This document shows positions 29,406 to 38,426 of a stretch of 48,763 nt of DNA, piece after piece. Below the pieces are notes generated by a model. It did no database searches and was not told the origin of the DNA. It worked only from the letters and a program-made list of their open reading frames with translations. The stretch is from the IMG/VR virus record IMGVR_UViG_3300020147_000013, positions 1-48,763 of that record. The stretch is one strand, 5' to 3'. Positions within the stretch are counted from its first letter, which is position 1. Each line of letters starts with the position of its first letter. This stretch comes from a virus. A program made the position numbers and the translations under genes.

Positions 29406-29696
29406 CTATTCTCCGTTCCCTTCGGCTTTGGCGATTGCTGCAAGCAACAGTTCACGTGCATAGCCACAACCAATTACACCTTCAGTTGCATCAACTGCAC
29501 GTTTAGCTGCATTCAACAGGTCAGGTGCCGCCGCGATCATGTGTCCGGCCGTAAATGAAACCGTCTTTAACTCCGCGATAATGGTTCGTCCGGTTTCAAA
29601 CGTTCCCGGCGCGGTAATTAGGAAAGGTCCTTCGGTATGCGGATCAAAATGCCAACCGGGAGACGTTGCGGTAACTTTCTTATGGTATTTACACAT
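29406..29696 (-). CDS. Phage accessory hypothetical (96 aa)
   Basis: It contains TAPGTFETGRTIIAEL, FTAGHMIAAAPDLLNAAK, and an alanine-rich helical end. The 'AAPDLLxA' element is common in small phage proteins of unknown function near eae-type genes. It is coupled to the lipoprotein that follows. Confidence 0.65.
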   Translation of the reverse strand: MCKYHKKVTATSPGWHFDPHTEGPFLITAPGTFETGRTIIAELKTVSFTAGHMIAAAPDLLNAAKRAVDATEGVIGCGYARELLLAAIAKAEGNGE

Positions 29697-29697
29697 A

Positions 29698-29844
29698 CTA
29701 TTTACACTCCGCTAGATACTGCACATTGTGATAACCATAGCGGTAACAAACTTTGGAACTGCGAACGCGCTTGGTTGAACAGCCGAGCACGCTAACTGCG
29801 AGCATGCCGATTAGGATTGAGAATTTGATAATAGTCAGTTTCAT
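29698..29844 (-). CDS. Small lipoprotein (48 aa)
   Basis: The signal KLTIIKFSILIGMLAVSV is followed by a good lipobox (VLGC|S), then a basic mature part of 27 residues with two Cys (STKRVRSSKVCYRYGYHN). It would be lipid-anchored, with Ser at +2 favouring the outer membrane. It lies between two soluble accessory genes. Confidence 0.65.
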   Translation of the reverse strand: MKLTIIKFSILIGMLAVSVLGCSTKRVRSSKVCYRYGYHNVQYLAECK

Positions 29845-30116
29845 TTAAGCACCTTCTTTACAGCGGCTACAAAAGCCTCAGTTTGATAAGGGATCTCAAA
29901 ATCTAATTCACGTTCTTTACCGTCGATTGTGTACGTTGCCGTGAGCATGCAATACTCGGCATCTTGTCCACATGGATAGAATTCACAATTAAGACCGTCT
30001 GGACGTGCGATGTTTAGATAACCGTCGCCAAACGCTAAACTGAAGTCAGTGTCTGAAAACGCATCGTCCAGTTCGGATCTAAGAGCACGTGACCATCCGT
30101 TCTTGAGTGTTTTCAT
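29841..30116 (-). CDS. Hypothetical protein (91 aa)
   Basis: ATG 30116 has GGAG six bases upstream, better than the ATG at 30128. The protein is mixed alpha/beta with two Cys, and its C-terminal strand-helix is DFEIPYQTEAFVAAVKKVL. No motif is recognised. Confidence 0.6.
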   Translation of the reverse strand: MKTLKNGWSRALRSELDDAFSDTDFSLAFGDGYLNIARPDGLNCEFYPCGQDAEYCMLTATYTIDGKERELDFEIPYQTEAFVAAVKKVLK

Positions 30117-30127
30117 ATTCAACTCCA

Positions 30128-30271
30128 TTAGAGTGATTTACGGAGCACAACCAATGCTCCGAAGTTGAAAACCCAAGCACACTCAGTTAAGCGTGCGCCT
30201 AATTCAGGGCTGAATGCGTAGCTGATAATCGCGATGAAGAATAGAATTGAACTGAGGATAATTGACTTCAT
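30128..30271 (-). CDS. Small two-span membrane protein (47 aa)
   Basis: It reads MKSIILSSILFFIAIISYAF, a short loop, and a second hydrophobic part (CAWVFNFGALVVL) ending RKSL. AAAGGCGGAACGT precedes the ATG. It is the first gene of the leftward accessory operon. Confidence 0.6.
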   Translation of the reverse strand: MKSIILSSILFFIAIISYAFSPELGARLTECAWVFNFGALVVLRKSL

Positions 30272-31003
30272 ACGTTCCGCCTTTCGAGCGTCGCCAACTT
30301 AGCGCCGCATACACTCACTAACAATTGCATCTAACATGCCAACTAATAAACCTAATAGTTTCAACTAACATAATTGTGTGAAACGTCCACACTCTGAACA
30401 CAATTGACCGTATTCGTCTCCGTATTCTGAATGCGCGCGAGTACTTATGCTACAATTGTCAATTAGTTGGTCAACGATTGGTTGTTAGTCAGGCTTAAGC
30501 TAACTAACATCTGAGTGTGAATACAATCTAGTTCCATACGCGAATGCCTGAAGGGCTTAAACTAGTCCTTCGATCCATATATAAGGTTCCGACGCGTGAA
30601 TGTGTGCAACTTGGCATGGTTGCCGCAAGGTTAGTGTATCCGCATACACTCACACCTTAAGTATTGGATATCATTGATTTTCGACCCTTTTATTTAACAA
30701 ACTAAGGGGTATTTTCTCTCCGAATTACTTGACAACTTAGTTTACGAAACACCATGTAACTCCCCGATACTACTGCACTAACACCCCAAATGGGCTTCAG
30801 CCCCCAAACGTTGGTCAAACAGTGTGCCAAACGGGCGTTTTTAATAATCAGTACTTAGATAGGCTCACCTATCTATATGTATTTATTAAATTTTAGACCC
30901 CCCGTGGGTGCCCTTCCTCCCACCTCAACCCTAGCAGTTGTTGGCTATGAGCGGGACCAGATTTTAAAAAACGACCTCTGTAAGTGGTCGAAAGGATTAA
31001 CGA
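30272..31003. other. Divergent intergenic control region (732 bp)
   Basis: No convincing gene. It separates the leftward accessory operon from the rightward packaging genes. It holds several TGTTAGTT/AACTAACA elements (30315, 30363, 30480-30510) and a leftward promoter candidate near 30470-30445 (TTGACC, 16 bases, TAGCAT). It also has AATTGTGT/ACACAATT inverted arms near 30372-30406 and the perfect palindrome at 30856-30875. As it precedes the small terminase gene, it may also contain the pac or cos site. Confidence 0.6.
30856..30875. repeat. Palindrome TAGATAGG-CTCA-CCTATCTA
   Basis: Perfect 8-bp arms with a 4-base loop, upstream of the terminase genes. It is not followed by a clear T run, so a protein site or packaging signal is more likely than a terminator. 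Confidence 0.6.
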
Positions 31004-31387
31004 ATGCCCAGACCTAAAAAAGGCCGCAGAGACGGTCACAGTAACCAAAATCGAATGGTTAAGACGATAGATGAGATCCGCCAGTACGAAGAGTGGCGGG
31101 AAGAGATTCTCCCCCTACTCCAGGCCGACATTAAGAAGGGCCTACCCCCCGCGGAGATGATCAAAAAGTACCGTTCGATGATTGCCGCCCGGCAGATCAT
31201 GCGAGCTATCAAGCCAGAGGACGACTCCGTATCCGCTGCCGCGGCTAAAGATTTGTTAGACCGCTCCGAAGGCAAGCCAGTTGAGAAGAAGGAAATCAAA
31301 CACGCTCTAGAGGACCTACCCGAAGAACAGCTAGACGCCGTTCTGCTTACCAAATTGGCCGACATGAAGTCCAAGGAACGAAAGTAA
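31004..31387 (+). CDS. Terminase small subunit
   Basis: The 127-aa protein has a basic N-terminus (PRPKKGRRDGHSNQNR), helical DNA-binding-like body, then SVSAAAAKDLLDRSEGKP and VEKKEIKH, the order usual in phage small terminases. It directly precedes the large subunit. It should bind the packaging site, probably in the region just upstream. Confidence 0.8.
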   Translation: MPRPKKGRRDGHSNQNRMVKTIDEIRQYEEWREEILPLLQADIKKGLPPAEMIKKYRSMIAARQIMRAIKPEDDSVSAAAAKDLLDRSEGKPVEKKEIKHALEDLPEEQLDAVLLTKLADMKSKERK

Positions 31388-32923
31388 TTGAGCTCGAAGA
31401 ACCTCAAGCACCTTTCGAAGGATGAAAAGCTACGGCTTATCGACCTTCTGAATGAGAAGGAGCGTAGACTCCGCGACCGCTTGGACGTTTATAGTCCGAA
31501 CGCCGGTCAATTGCCGGTTCATACCTCAGTTGCCCCCAACCGATTCGTCTTTTCCGGTAACGGCGGCGGTAAAACAACCCTTGGTGTGAACGAAGTGATC
31601 TGGGCCGCTACTGGTTATAACCCCGTCACCGAAACTTTCTATCCCGTACCGACGACTTCTATCGTAGTTCTCGATCATCCGGACAAAGTAGATAACCTTT
31701 GGCTTCCGGAGCTCAAGAAATGGACCAATATTCAGCCGGAATGGTTATTCAAACACGGCAAGCCATACGTTACTGAGATTCGCTGGCCGACTGGCTCGCA
31801 AACTTTCTTCTTTTTCCACCAACAGGACGCTACGGCGTTCGAATCTATTTCGGTGTCGGGCATTATCGTGTTCGATGAGCCGCCGCCTCGACATATTTGG
31901 GTAGCGTTGAAGCGTTCCGGCCGCGTGAAGGATCGGCAAACGAGGTACTTGATGATTGGTACCCCCATTACCCAAGCATGGATGCGTACAGAGATCTATG
32001 AAAGATGGGTAGCCGGGGAGTTGCCGGATACTGAGTGTTTCCGTTTCGCAACACAAGTGAACGAACAGAACCTGGCGACTGGTTATATTGAGGACTTCTC
32101 GCGCGTTCTGACCGAAAAAGAGAAGCGTCAGCGTTTGCAGGGTGAGTTTTTCGACCTAGAGGGATTGGCTCTTGCCCACTTGTTCCGTCACGATACCCAC
32201 GTTATCCAGCCGTTCCAATGGAACCCGGATAATCCTTGCGTTGTAGCGATTGATCCGCATCCATCCAAGGCCCACGTCGCAGTACTTCTGGGAGTGGACG
32301 AGCACGACAATCTTTATTACCTCGACGAGTATAAGGAAAAGGCCCTAGCTCGCAATTTCGCCCAGAGACTCGTAAACCGTGGATGGTTCCAAAATTACCG
32401 GGTGATCGACATTGTGTACGATTCGCTTGGTTCTGCCGACTTAACGGGCGGTGAGGGGTTTAAGGCATTTGGTCAGATTCTCAACGAAGTATTAGAGGAT
32501 AACGAGATTGGCCACGCCCGTGCCACTACGTACAGCGATAAGGACGATGAAGATTTTATTGAGCGTATCCGCGATGCACTGCTAATTCCCGCGGAGCCAG
32601 ATAACTTTGGTCAGCGAAGTCCCAAGCTGAAGTTCTTTGCAGGCAATCCGGGGATTGTGCTGGATATCGAAAACGTCCAATGGGCGCAGTACGCGAAGAA
32701 CCGCAACGTAGATGAGAATAAACCGAAGCTAGATATCAGGCATCGCGACTACCTTTCGGCACTCAAGTACGCACTTGCGGCTAACCTGTACCACAAAAAG
32801 CCAAAAGAAAAGATGTATCGCCGTTTGAAGGGTGCGGAGTCGTATGGTGTGAAGCTCCAGCCATCGAAGTCCTTCTATCGGATGAAGCTAAATTTACGAA
32901 CTAAGAAAAATGGTAAAATATAG
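31388..32923 (+). CDS. terL: Terminase large subunit
   Basis: The TTG start is immediately after the small subunit stop. The 511-aa protein has Walker A GNGGGKTT near 60, Walker B GIIVFDEPP near 162, and nuclease acidic residues in VVAIDPHPSKAH, IVYDSLGSADL and RHRDYLSALK. It cuts concatemeric DNA and drives it through the portal. The nuclease fold resembles headful-type terminases, which would suit a circularly permuted genome. Confidence 0.93.
   Translation: MSSKNLKHLSKDEKLRLIDLLNEKERRLRDRLDVYSPNAGQLPVHTSVAPNRFVFSGNGGGKTTLGVNEVIWAATGYNPVTETFYPVPTTSIVVLDHPDKVDNLWLPELKKWTNIQPEWLFKHGKPYVTEIRWPTGSQTFFFFHQQDATAFESISVSGIIVFDEPPPRHIWVALKRSGRVKDRQTRYLMIGTPITQAWMRTEIYERWVAGELPDTECFRFATQVNEQNLATGYIEDFSRVLTEKEKRQRLQGEFFDLEGLALAHLFRHDTHVIQPFQWNPDNPCVVAIDPHPSKAHVAVLLGVDEHDNLYYLDEYKEKALARNFAQRLVNRGWFQNYRVIDIVYDSLGSADLTGGEGFKAFGQILNEVLEDNEIGHARATTYSDKDDEDFIERIRDALLIPAEPDNFGQRSPKLKFFAGNPGIVLDIENVQWAQYAKNRNVDENKPKLDIRHRDYLSALKYALAANLYHKKPKEKMYRRLKGAESYGVKLQPSKSFYRMKLNLRTKKNGKI
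32911..32919 (+). promoter_or_regulatory. Possible extended -10 late promoter
   Basis: TGGTAAAAT at the end of the terminase gene, followed by a 110-base leader before the portal gene that contains two small hairpins (GTGG-AAA-CCAC and GTGCT...AGCAC type). Similar TGTTATAAT boxes precede two other late units. Confidence 0.4.
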
Positions 32924-33032
32924 ATTCGGTTAGTGGAAACCACATCGAACACCAGCCCGGTTAGGGAATTAGTGCTCAGATAGCACACCAAAGTCGAGTC
33001 GTTCTCCCCACACTGAAGTTTCAAAGAGAAGT

Positions 33033-35258
33033 ATGTCTAGAATTAATGATGATAAGTCTGTCGTCCAGAATGGGCGTAAAAATGCCCTTAAGGACGTGGA
33101 CGCCAATAAGCGCGACCAAATCCCTTCAAAGTTACTTGATAAACTTGAAGAGCTCGAAGTCGGCCGCAAGGTCGATGAGTTGTGGAACCTTGGTAATACG
33201 GATCGTGCTGAATGGCTTCAACGCCAAGAAGAGTATCTAGCGGATTGGGACGAGCATGTCGTTTCGACATCCGAAGGTGCCTTTACTGGTGCGTCGACTC
33301 TTCACCTTCCTATCCCTCTCATTGTTTGCAAGACGGTGCACGCTCGCTTCCTTCAAGCGATTCTCGGCATCGATCCCTATTTTACGGTTAAGTCCCGAAC
33401 GGCCGCTCTGACGGACCGCGCTCCCGCTATTCAGGAGCTTATGAGTTACACCCTTAAGGATTGGGTTAACTACTATACGGGTATCGACGAAGCCCTTGAT
33501 GCTTGGTTGTGGGATTGGGTGACTACTGGTTGCGGGTTGATGAAGGCGCGCTGGGATACCCAGTATGAGCGCTTTGTAGATGTTGTTACGGAAATTAAGC
33601 AAGACTTCGAATACCAAGTTGATCCAGAAACCGGCCAAGAAGTGCGCGTGCCGAAGATGGTTCAAGAAGAAGTTGAGAAAGCTGTAACAAAGCTCAAGTT
33701 TGCTGGTCCTGTATTTGAACATAGACACGTAGAAGATGTTCTCTTCATTGGCGGTAAGGGTGATCCCCAACGCGCTGACAGTGTTATTGAGTGTTATTAC
33801 TTAACGGCTTCAGAGCTTTGGACTCTAGCCGACCAAAAGATTTTCGATGCGGACGTTGTAGAAGAAGCGATTGATAGTGGCCCAGACCGCATTGATGGTG
33901 AGCCGCATACCCAAATAAAGCAACAACGTGCAGCGAACGCCGGCAAGGCGACGCACGACACTGAGGCGGATTTGGACCGCTATAAGGTGTACGAAGCGTA
34001 CATGCGCATGGATGTTGATGGTTCGGGAATTAATACCGACGTTGTGGTTTGGGTGCATGCGCGGTCTAAGAACATTCTGCGCGCGACGTACTTGCATCGG
34101 ATTAATAAGTCCGGCGAGCGTCCGTACTTTAAAATTGATTTCCACAAAAGGGCTGGCCAGGACTACGGAACTGGGCTGATAGAAATGCTCCATCCCTTGA
34201 GTGTCGAAATGGATGCCCTACACAACCTACGCATCGATTTTGGACTCATATCGACCATGCCCTTCGGCTTCTATCGGCCCACTTCTTCCTTGGAGCCGGA
34301 GACTTTGCAGCTTGAGCCTGGCGCGCTTATCCCCGTCGACAATCCCCAGACGGACGTATTCTTTCCGAACCTCGGTAATCGGACCGCATTTGGTTTCCAA
34401 GAAGAAGCCGCGGTGTACACACTTATCGAACGACTCACTGGTATCAATGATTTGAGTCTTGGTGTTCTTTCGGGAGCTCAAGGAGCGACGAGAACCGCCA
34501 CGGGCGCGCGTGCTTTACTTGGTGAGAGTAACGCGAACTTGGACGTTTTCTTGCGTCGGATGCAGCGTGGTTGGAAACAAGCGCTGAAGTATCTGATGCA
34601 CATGTTGCAGCAACGCTTGCCGGATGGTTTCTCGTTCCGAGTGCAGGGAGAGGATGGTTCGGATTACTGGCGCGAAGTTGCGAAGCGGTCAGATATTGCT
34701 GGCGACTTTGATTTTGAGATTTCACCGAATACGGCCAACTCCAATGTGTCGATTCAACAGGAAATGGCTACAACCATTTTCCAATCTGTGCAGAACCCGT
34801 TGTTGATTCAAATGGGTGTTGTTGGTCCGGGTAATATCTATGAAGCCTTCAAAGATTACTTAAAGGCGCTCGGAATAAAGAATTGTTCGAAATACGTTAG
34901 TAAGCCTCAAGGCTACGAACTGATTTTGACTCCCCAAGAAGAAGTGGATCGAATTCTGCGCGGATTTGATGTGCAGGTTGTCCCGCAAATGGACCATCAA
35001 GGATATCTGGAGTACTTCCAGCAAATCTACGACGACGATCAACTGTTAGCCCAGTTCTCTGAAGAGCAAGCAAAGATTCTTAAGATTCAGGCGATGAAGC
35101 ATGAAAAGATGATTGAAGCTCTTGAAGCCGCTGCGGCCCAAGCTGCCAATCAAGCGGCCGCGCGACAAAACGCGCAGACGAGCGCTATTCAAGCTCCCCC
35201 TGGACAAAACCCCTTAGCCGGAGCAATGGGAAGTGTCGGAACCCAAAACCAACAGTAA
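33033..35258 (+). CDS. Portal protein
   Basis: The 741-aa size and sequence match podovirus-type portals: LHLPIPLIVCKTVHARF, GLMKARWD, FKIDFHKRAG..YGTGLIEMLHP, GFYRPTSSLEPE, and AQGATRTATGARALLGESN. The C-terminus is an Ala/Gln-rich coiled coil (EALEAAAAQAANQAAARQN), as in barrel-forming portals. It makes the dodecameric ring through which DNA passes. A small gene starts inside its end. Confidence 0.88.
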   Translation: MSRINDDKSVVQNGRKNALKDVDANKRDQIPSKLLDKLEELEVGRKVDELWNLGNTDRAEWLQRQEEYLADWDEHVVSTSEGAFTGASTLHLPIPLIVCKTVHARFLQAILGIDPYFTVKSRTAALTDRAPAIQELMSYTLKDWVNYYTGIDEALDAWLWDWVTTGCGLMKARWDTQYERFVDVVTEIKQDFEYQVDPETGQEVRVPKMVQEEVEKAVTKLKFAGPVFEHRHVEDVLFIGGKGDPQRADSVIECYYLTASELWTLADQKIFDADVVEEAIDSGPDRIDGEPHTQIKQQRAANAGKATHDTEADLDRYKVYEAYMRMDVDGSGINTDVVVWVHARSKNILRATYLHRINKSGERPYFKIDFHKRAGQDYGTGLIEMLHPLSVEMDALHNLRIDFGLISTMPFGFYRPTSSLEPETLQLEPGALIPVDNPQTDVFFPNLGNRTAFGFQEEAAVYTLIERLTGINDLSLGVLSGAQGATRTATGARALLGESNANLDVFLRRMQRGWKQALKYLMHMLQQRLPDGFSFRVQGEDGSDYWREVAKRSDIAGDFDFEISPNTANSNVSIQQEMATTIFQSVQNPLLIQMGVVGPGNIYEAFKDYLKALGIKNCSKYVSKPQGYELILTPQEEVDRILRGFDVQVVPQMDHQGYLEYFQQIYDDDQLLAQFSEEQAKILKIQAMKHEKMIEALEAAAAQAANQAAARQNAQTSAIQAPPGQNPLAGAMGSVGTQNQQ

Positions 35259-35511
35259 GTTTAAATTAACTGGCGACGAAAAATATGCGCTGCAGTTAGT
35301 AATAACTAACCCCGGATTTAAGGCCGCGCTCAAAGTTTTGAAGGAGCTCGTAGAGGACCAGGAGCGAATGTTGCTGGATCTTTCCGCGGAAACGGCTCCG
35401 CCTAATACCTTATTGGTTAAAAAAGCCAAAGCTGAAGGTGCCCGTAAGCTTGCGAACGAGTACACCCGGTATTTAGAGAATTTACTCACCAAGAAAAATG
35501 CAAACGATTGA
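35233..35511 (+). CDS. Small virion-region protein (92 aa)
   Basis: The GTG start lies within the portal gene's last codons. The protein is helical and charged (KALKVLKELVEDQERMLLDL), with no Cys. Genes in this place in podoviruses are often unknown head proteins. Confidence 0.6.
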   Translation: MSEPKTNSKFKLTGDEKYALQLVITNPGFKAALKVLKELVEDQERMLLDLSAETAPPNTLLVKKAKAEGARKLANEYTRYLENLLTKKNAND

Positions 35512-35514
35512 TTT

Positions 35515-35523
35515 TGTTATAAT
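35515..35523 (+). promoter_or_regulatory. Extended -10 promoter upstream of the scaffold gene
   Basis: TGTTATAAT, a perfect extended -10, is followed by a 124-base leader before the ATG at 35648. No -35 box is seen. Confidence 0.55.
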
Positions 35524-35647
35524 GAACTCAGTCAACCCTTCCTAGCCCGTACATACCCTTCGAGTAGCGACGTTATCGCGTAAGAAACTGTCACTTTCTG
35601 ACAGTATCTAACAAAATCCCGATTAACCCACGTAATGGAGAATAAGC

Positions 35648-36376
35648 ATGGCTGATGAAAATCAGGCCCAAGGCGGAGATACGTCTGGTCAACCAGATCC
35701 GCTTGCGGAGCTTAAAAAGAGCAATGAGACGCTGATTAAGACTTTGAACGAAGGTCTTACCAATCTCAAAGCTGAATTCAATCGAAAGATTGAAAATGTA
35801 TCGAAACAAACCCCGGCGCCACAAGATCCCCGAAAGAAGTTTAAGGATCGTTGGTACGAGGGTGACGAGGACGGTGCGATTGAGTCTCTCACTCAAGATA
35901 TCAAGTCGGAAGTCCTCACCGAAGTTCAAAGACACAATGAACAGAGGGAAAAGATTGCTATCACGATGGGTAGCCTTCTGAATGATTATCCCGAGTTGAA
36001 CGACAAGACGACTCCCATGTCTGTAAAGACTGACGAGATTTATCGTGAGTTGTCGAAAACTGAGGGAATGAGCCGAGCGACGATGGAATTGGCCGTACAT
36101 AAAGCGGCTATGGAAGTCGGATTGCTGCCGAAAGGAAAACGTAAAATGGTCGAGAATAACGACGATAGTTTTAGCCTTGGCGGTGGAAGCGGCGGCGCTG
36201 GAGAACGCGGAAAACGTGGAAAGAAAAATGAACTTTCCCAAGACGTGATTGACGCGGCTCAAATGATGGGACTCGACGTCACGGACGAAGATGTGATCGA
36301 GCGTCTCAAAGTGCGCCAACAACGGCCTAATTTTGGTTCTTATGATGAACCGGCCCGAATCAAAAGGAAGAAATAA
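35648..36376 (+). CDS. Scaffold-like protein
   Basis: The 242-aa protein is acidic and helical, with a coiled coil (AELKKSNETLIKTLNEGLT), a flexible Gly/Ser stretch (LGGGSGGAGERGKRGKKN), and a basic C-terminus (EPARIKRKK). Acidic coiled-coil body plus basic capsid-binding tail, placed before the major capsid gene, is the layout of phage scaffolding proteins. GGAGAATAAGC precedes the ATG. Confidence 0.7.
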   Translation: MADENQAQGGDTSGQPDPLAELKKSNETLIKTLNEGLTNLKAEFNRKIENVSKQTPAPQDPRKKFKDRWYEGDEDGAIESLTQDIKSEVLTEVQRHNEQREKIAITMGSLLNDYPELNDKTTPMSVKTDEIYRELSKTEGMSRATMELAVHKAAMEVGLLPKGKRKMVENNDDSFSLGGGSGGAGERGKRGKKNELSQDVIDAAQMMGLDVTDEDVIERLKVRQQRPNFGSYDEPARIKRKK

Positions 36377-36853
36377 ATGAGTGACACGAATTCAAATAAG
36401 CCCGTTCGTAAGCCAGTAGTGGCGCGGAGACGAGCTCTAATTAACCCGGACGAAGCGTTTACGAACAAATTGGCTATTCCGGAAGCGATAAAAAAAGATT
36501 TGGCCGAAAAAGGCCTAGAAGCCCACTGGGTTGATAGTAAGAAGCTGTACGAGAATGGTGGATACCACGATCGTGACTGGGTTCCTTACGTCAATAAGGA
36601 AATTAAATCCAATCCTGTTGGTTTCAAATTTGGAAATGATCCCGATGGAGTCCTTCGTCGGGGAAGCTTGATTCTTGCAGTCAAGACTAAGGACCAAGCT
36701 GATGTTCATCGTGCGCATCTTTCTGCGAAGGCAGAACGGTACGCTGCGGTTACTAACCGTAGAAATCGCGATGAGATTAAGCAATTGGCAAAGGAAAGTC
36801 GTGGAACGATTCGCGTCTATGAAGAAGGCGATGAAGAGTTTGGCGACGAATAA
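36377..36853 (+). CDS. Head-region hypothetical (158 aa)
   Basis: The ATG follows the scaffold stop directly. It has a basic N-terminus (KPVRKPVVARRRALI), YHDRDWVPYVNKE in the middle, and an acidic end. The family is not recognised. It may assist capsid assembly. Confidence 0.65.
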   Translation: MSDTNSNKPVRKPVVARRRALINPDEAFTNKLAIPEAIKKDLAEKGLEAHWVDSKKLYENGGYHDRDWVPYVNKEIKSNPVGFKFGNDPDGVLRRGSLILAVKTKDQADVHRAHLSAKAERYAAVTNRRNRDEIKQLAKESRGTIRVYEEGDEEFGDE

Positions 36854-36905
36854 CATAACTAACTGAATTCAGATTTAATGAGTTCAACTCTTAAGGAGTA
36901 CAAAA

Positions 36906-37385
36906 TTGGCTAACTTAGATAGACCAAGTGGGTTTCAACCGATCGGTGTTAACCGACGGTCGCGCCCTTATACTGCGGGTGGAACGGTTTATCCCGGCGA
37001 CGCAGTAGCGCTTAATTCAAGCGGATTGGTAGTTGCTGCGGCCGCTGGCGGAGTGATCCTCGGCGTTGCTGCTAACTACGCAGTCAGCACTGGTGAAGTT
37101 TCTGTGTACGACGATCCTCAACAGCTTTTCGCTGTTCAGGCGAGCGCGGACGAAGTGAACGCCCAGACTGATATCGGACAAATGTACGACATTCTGGCCA
37201 CGGCTGGCGACAGCACGTACAGAGCGTCTCGCATGGAACTCGACAGTTCGACCGGAACTAGTTCCGCTGCCCAGCTTCAGCTTTTGGGCATCGAACGTCG
37301 TGTCAATAACGCTCTTGGCGCAAACGTGATGTGCATTGTTCGTATCAACGAACACGCTCACGGCTCTGACGCTGCAGGCGTTTAA
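36906..37385 (+). CDS. Head decoration-like protein
   Basis: The TTG start is supported by AAGGAG seven bases upstream. The 159-aa beta-rich protein (SRPYTAGGTVYPGDAVALN, GVILGVAANYAV) resembles capsid-decorating proteins encoded just before major capsid genes. It should trimerise on the head surface; this is inferred from position and composition. Confidence 0.65.
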   Translation: MANLDRPSGFQPIGVNRRSRPYTAGGTVYPGDAVALNSSGLVVAAAAGGVILGVAANYAVSTGEVSVYDDPQQLFAVQASADEVNAQTDIGQMYDILATAGDSTYRASRMELDSSTGTSSAAQLQLLGIERRVNNALGANVMCIVRINEHAHGSDAAGV

Positions 37386-37414
37386 TTAACTTAATTTAGA
37401 AAGGACTAACATAA

Positions 37415-38335
37415 ATGTCAGCTCCAGTTGTTGTCCGGGGTAATCACAGCCACTTATTTGGCCCGTCGATGCTCCCGGTGTTGGAAGAATTGTTCATGAG
37501 TTCTTATGAACAACATCCTTCCCGTCGTGAAGTGCTGTTTCAAACGAAACAGACCGATCGCGATATTTGGCAGTATTCGAGTATCGAGGATATGGACCTT
37601 TTCGTCCAAATGTCTGAAGGTCAAGAATACGACTACAAGCGGCCCAAGCAGGGCGCTTCGAAGACTCTCTCGATCCTGAAATACGGATTGGGAGCTTCGA
37701 TCTCTCAAGAGACGATTGACGACGGTAAGTTTGATCTTGCTGCCGATATCGTTCGCAAGATGGGACGTAGTGCGCGCGAGACGAAAGAAATCTCAGCGAT
37801 GAATGTGTTTAACAATGGTTTCAGTTCTGAGACGACTGCCGATGGTTTGTCGCTCTTTAACGCTGCCCATACGATGCCCAGCGGCGGAACGTTCCGAAAC
37901 GTTCTCGCTACGGATGCGGATCTTTCTCCGAGCTCGCTTGACCAAGCGCTCGCGGATTTCGAAACGCAGTTTGTCGGTGACAGTGGAATTATCGAGTTGA
38001 TCCGACCGGAAATCCTTCTCGTATCGCCTAATCAAAAGCGCTACGCGAAAGAGTTGGTTGGTTCCGACTTGAAGCCGGACTCGGCCGAAAACAACATGAA
38101 CTCGCTGAAAGGCGAAGGCCTCATGGTTGTGGCGAGCCCGCACCTCACTGATCCTGATGCTTGGTTCCTGCTTTCGAGCAAGGCTAATCACGGTCTGCGC
38201 ATTATCAATCGCGCTGACGTGCAAACCAAGTCTGAAGTGGACTTCGATCGCGACGCGATCAAGTACAAGTCGATGTATCGCGAGATCATCGGTGCCGTTC
38301 ACGGTAAAGGCGTGTTCGGTTCGGACGGAGTCTAA
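37415..38335 (+). CDS. Major capsid protein
   Basis: The 306-aa protein has the pattern of Mu gpT-like/HK97-fold capsids: NVFNNGFS, DGLSLFNAAHTMPSGGT, NVLATDADLSPSSLDQAL, RPEILLVSPNQKRYAKEL, SPHLTDPDAWFLLSSKANHGL and FDRDAIKYKSMYREIIGAVH. AGAAAGGAC precedes the ATG. There is no N-terminal delta domain, consistent with a separate scaffold gene. A terminator follows directly, as expected for a very highly expressed gene. Confidence 0.88.
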   Translation: MSAPVVVRGNHSHLFGPSMLPVLEELFMSSYEQHPSRREVLFQTKQTDRDIWQYSSIEDMDLFVQMSEGQEYDYKRPKQGASKTLSILKYGLGASISQETIDDGKFDLAADIVRKMGRSARETKEISAMNVFNNGFSSETTADGLSLFNAAHTMPSGGTFRNVLATDADLSPSSLDQALADFETQFVGDSGIIELIRPEILLVSPNQKRYAKELVGSDLKPDSAENNMNSLKGEGLMVVASPHLTDPDAWFLLSSKANHGLRIINRADVQTKSEVDFDRDAIKYKSMYREIIGAVHGKGVFGSDGV

Positions 38336-38347
38336 TTAAATTCGAAT

Positions 38348-38386
38348 TGGGGTAGCTATCTTAGTTACCCCAGTTCTCCCCTTTTT
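38348..38386 (+). terminator. Terminator after the major capsid gene
   Basis: The hairpin TGGGGTAGCTA-TCT-TAGTTACCCCA has one G-U pair and is followed by CCCCTTTTT. It would limit downstream transcription of the tail genes. Confidence 0.8.
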
Positions 38387-38426
38387 ATCTATTTCAGCGC
38401 ACTAGCGCCTTAATGAAAGACTAACA

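Noticed and set aside
30729-30757. Rightward promoter with TTGACA before the terminase genes
   Set aside because: The -35 is perfect, but no acceptable -10 lies 16-18 bases on (only CATGTA), so it was not listed as a feature.
32934-32990. Small hairpins between terminase and portal as a terminator
   Set aside because: The stems are only 4-5 bp and lack a T run, and the portal gene must be read from the same strand just after.
33237-33770. Minus-strand frame of 177 codons opposite the portal gene
   Set aside because: It is a shadow of the portal reading frame. No motif and no operon context on that strand.
35591-36322. Long minus-strand frame (243 codons) opposite the scaffold gene
   Set aside because: It has no ribosome site, uses unlikely codons and residues, and lies wholly opposite a well-supported plus-strand gene with good start signals.
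37793-38302. Minus-strand frame of 169 codons opposite the major capsid gene
   Set aside because: Arg/His-rich composition typical of an antisense shadow, with no start signal.
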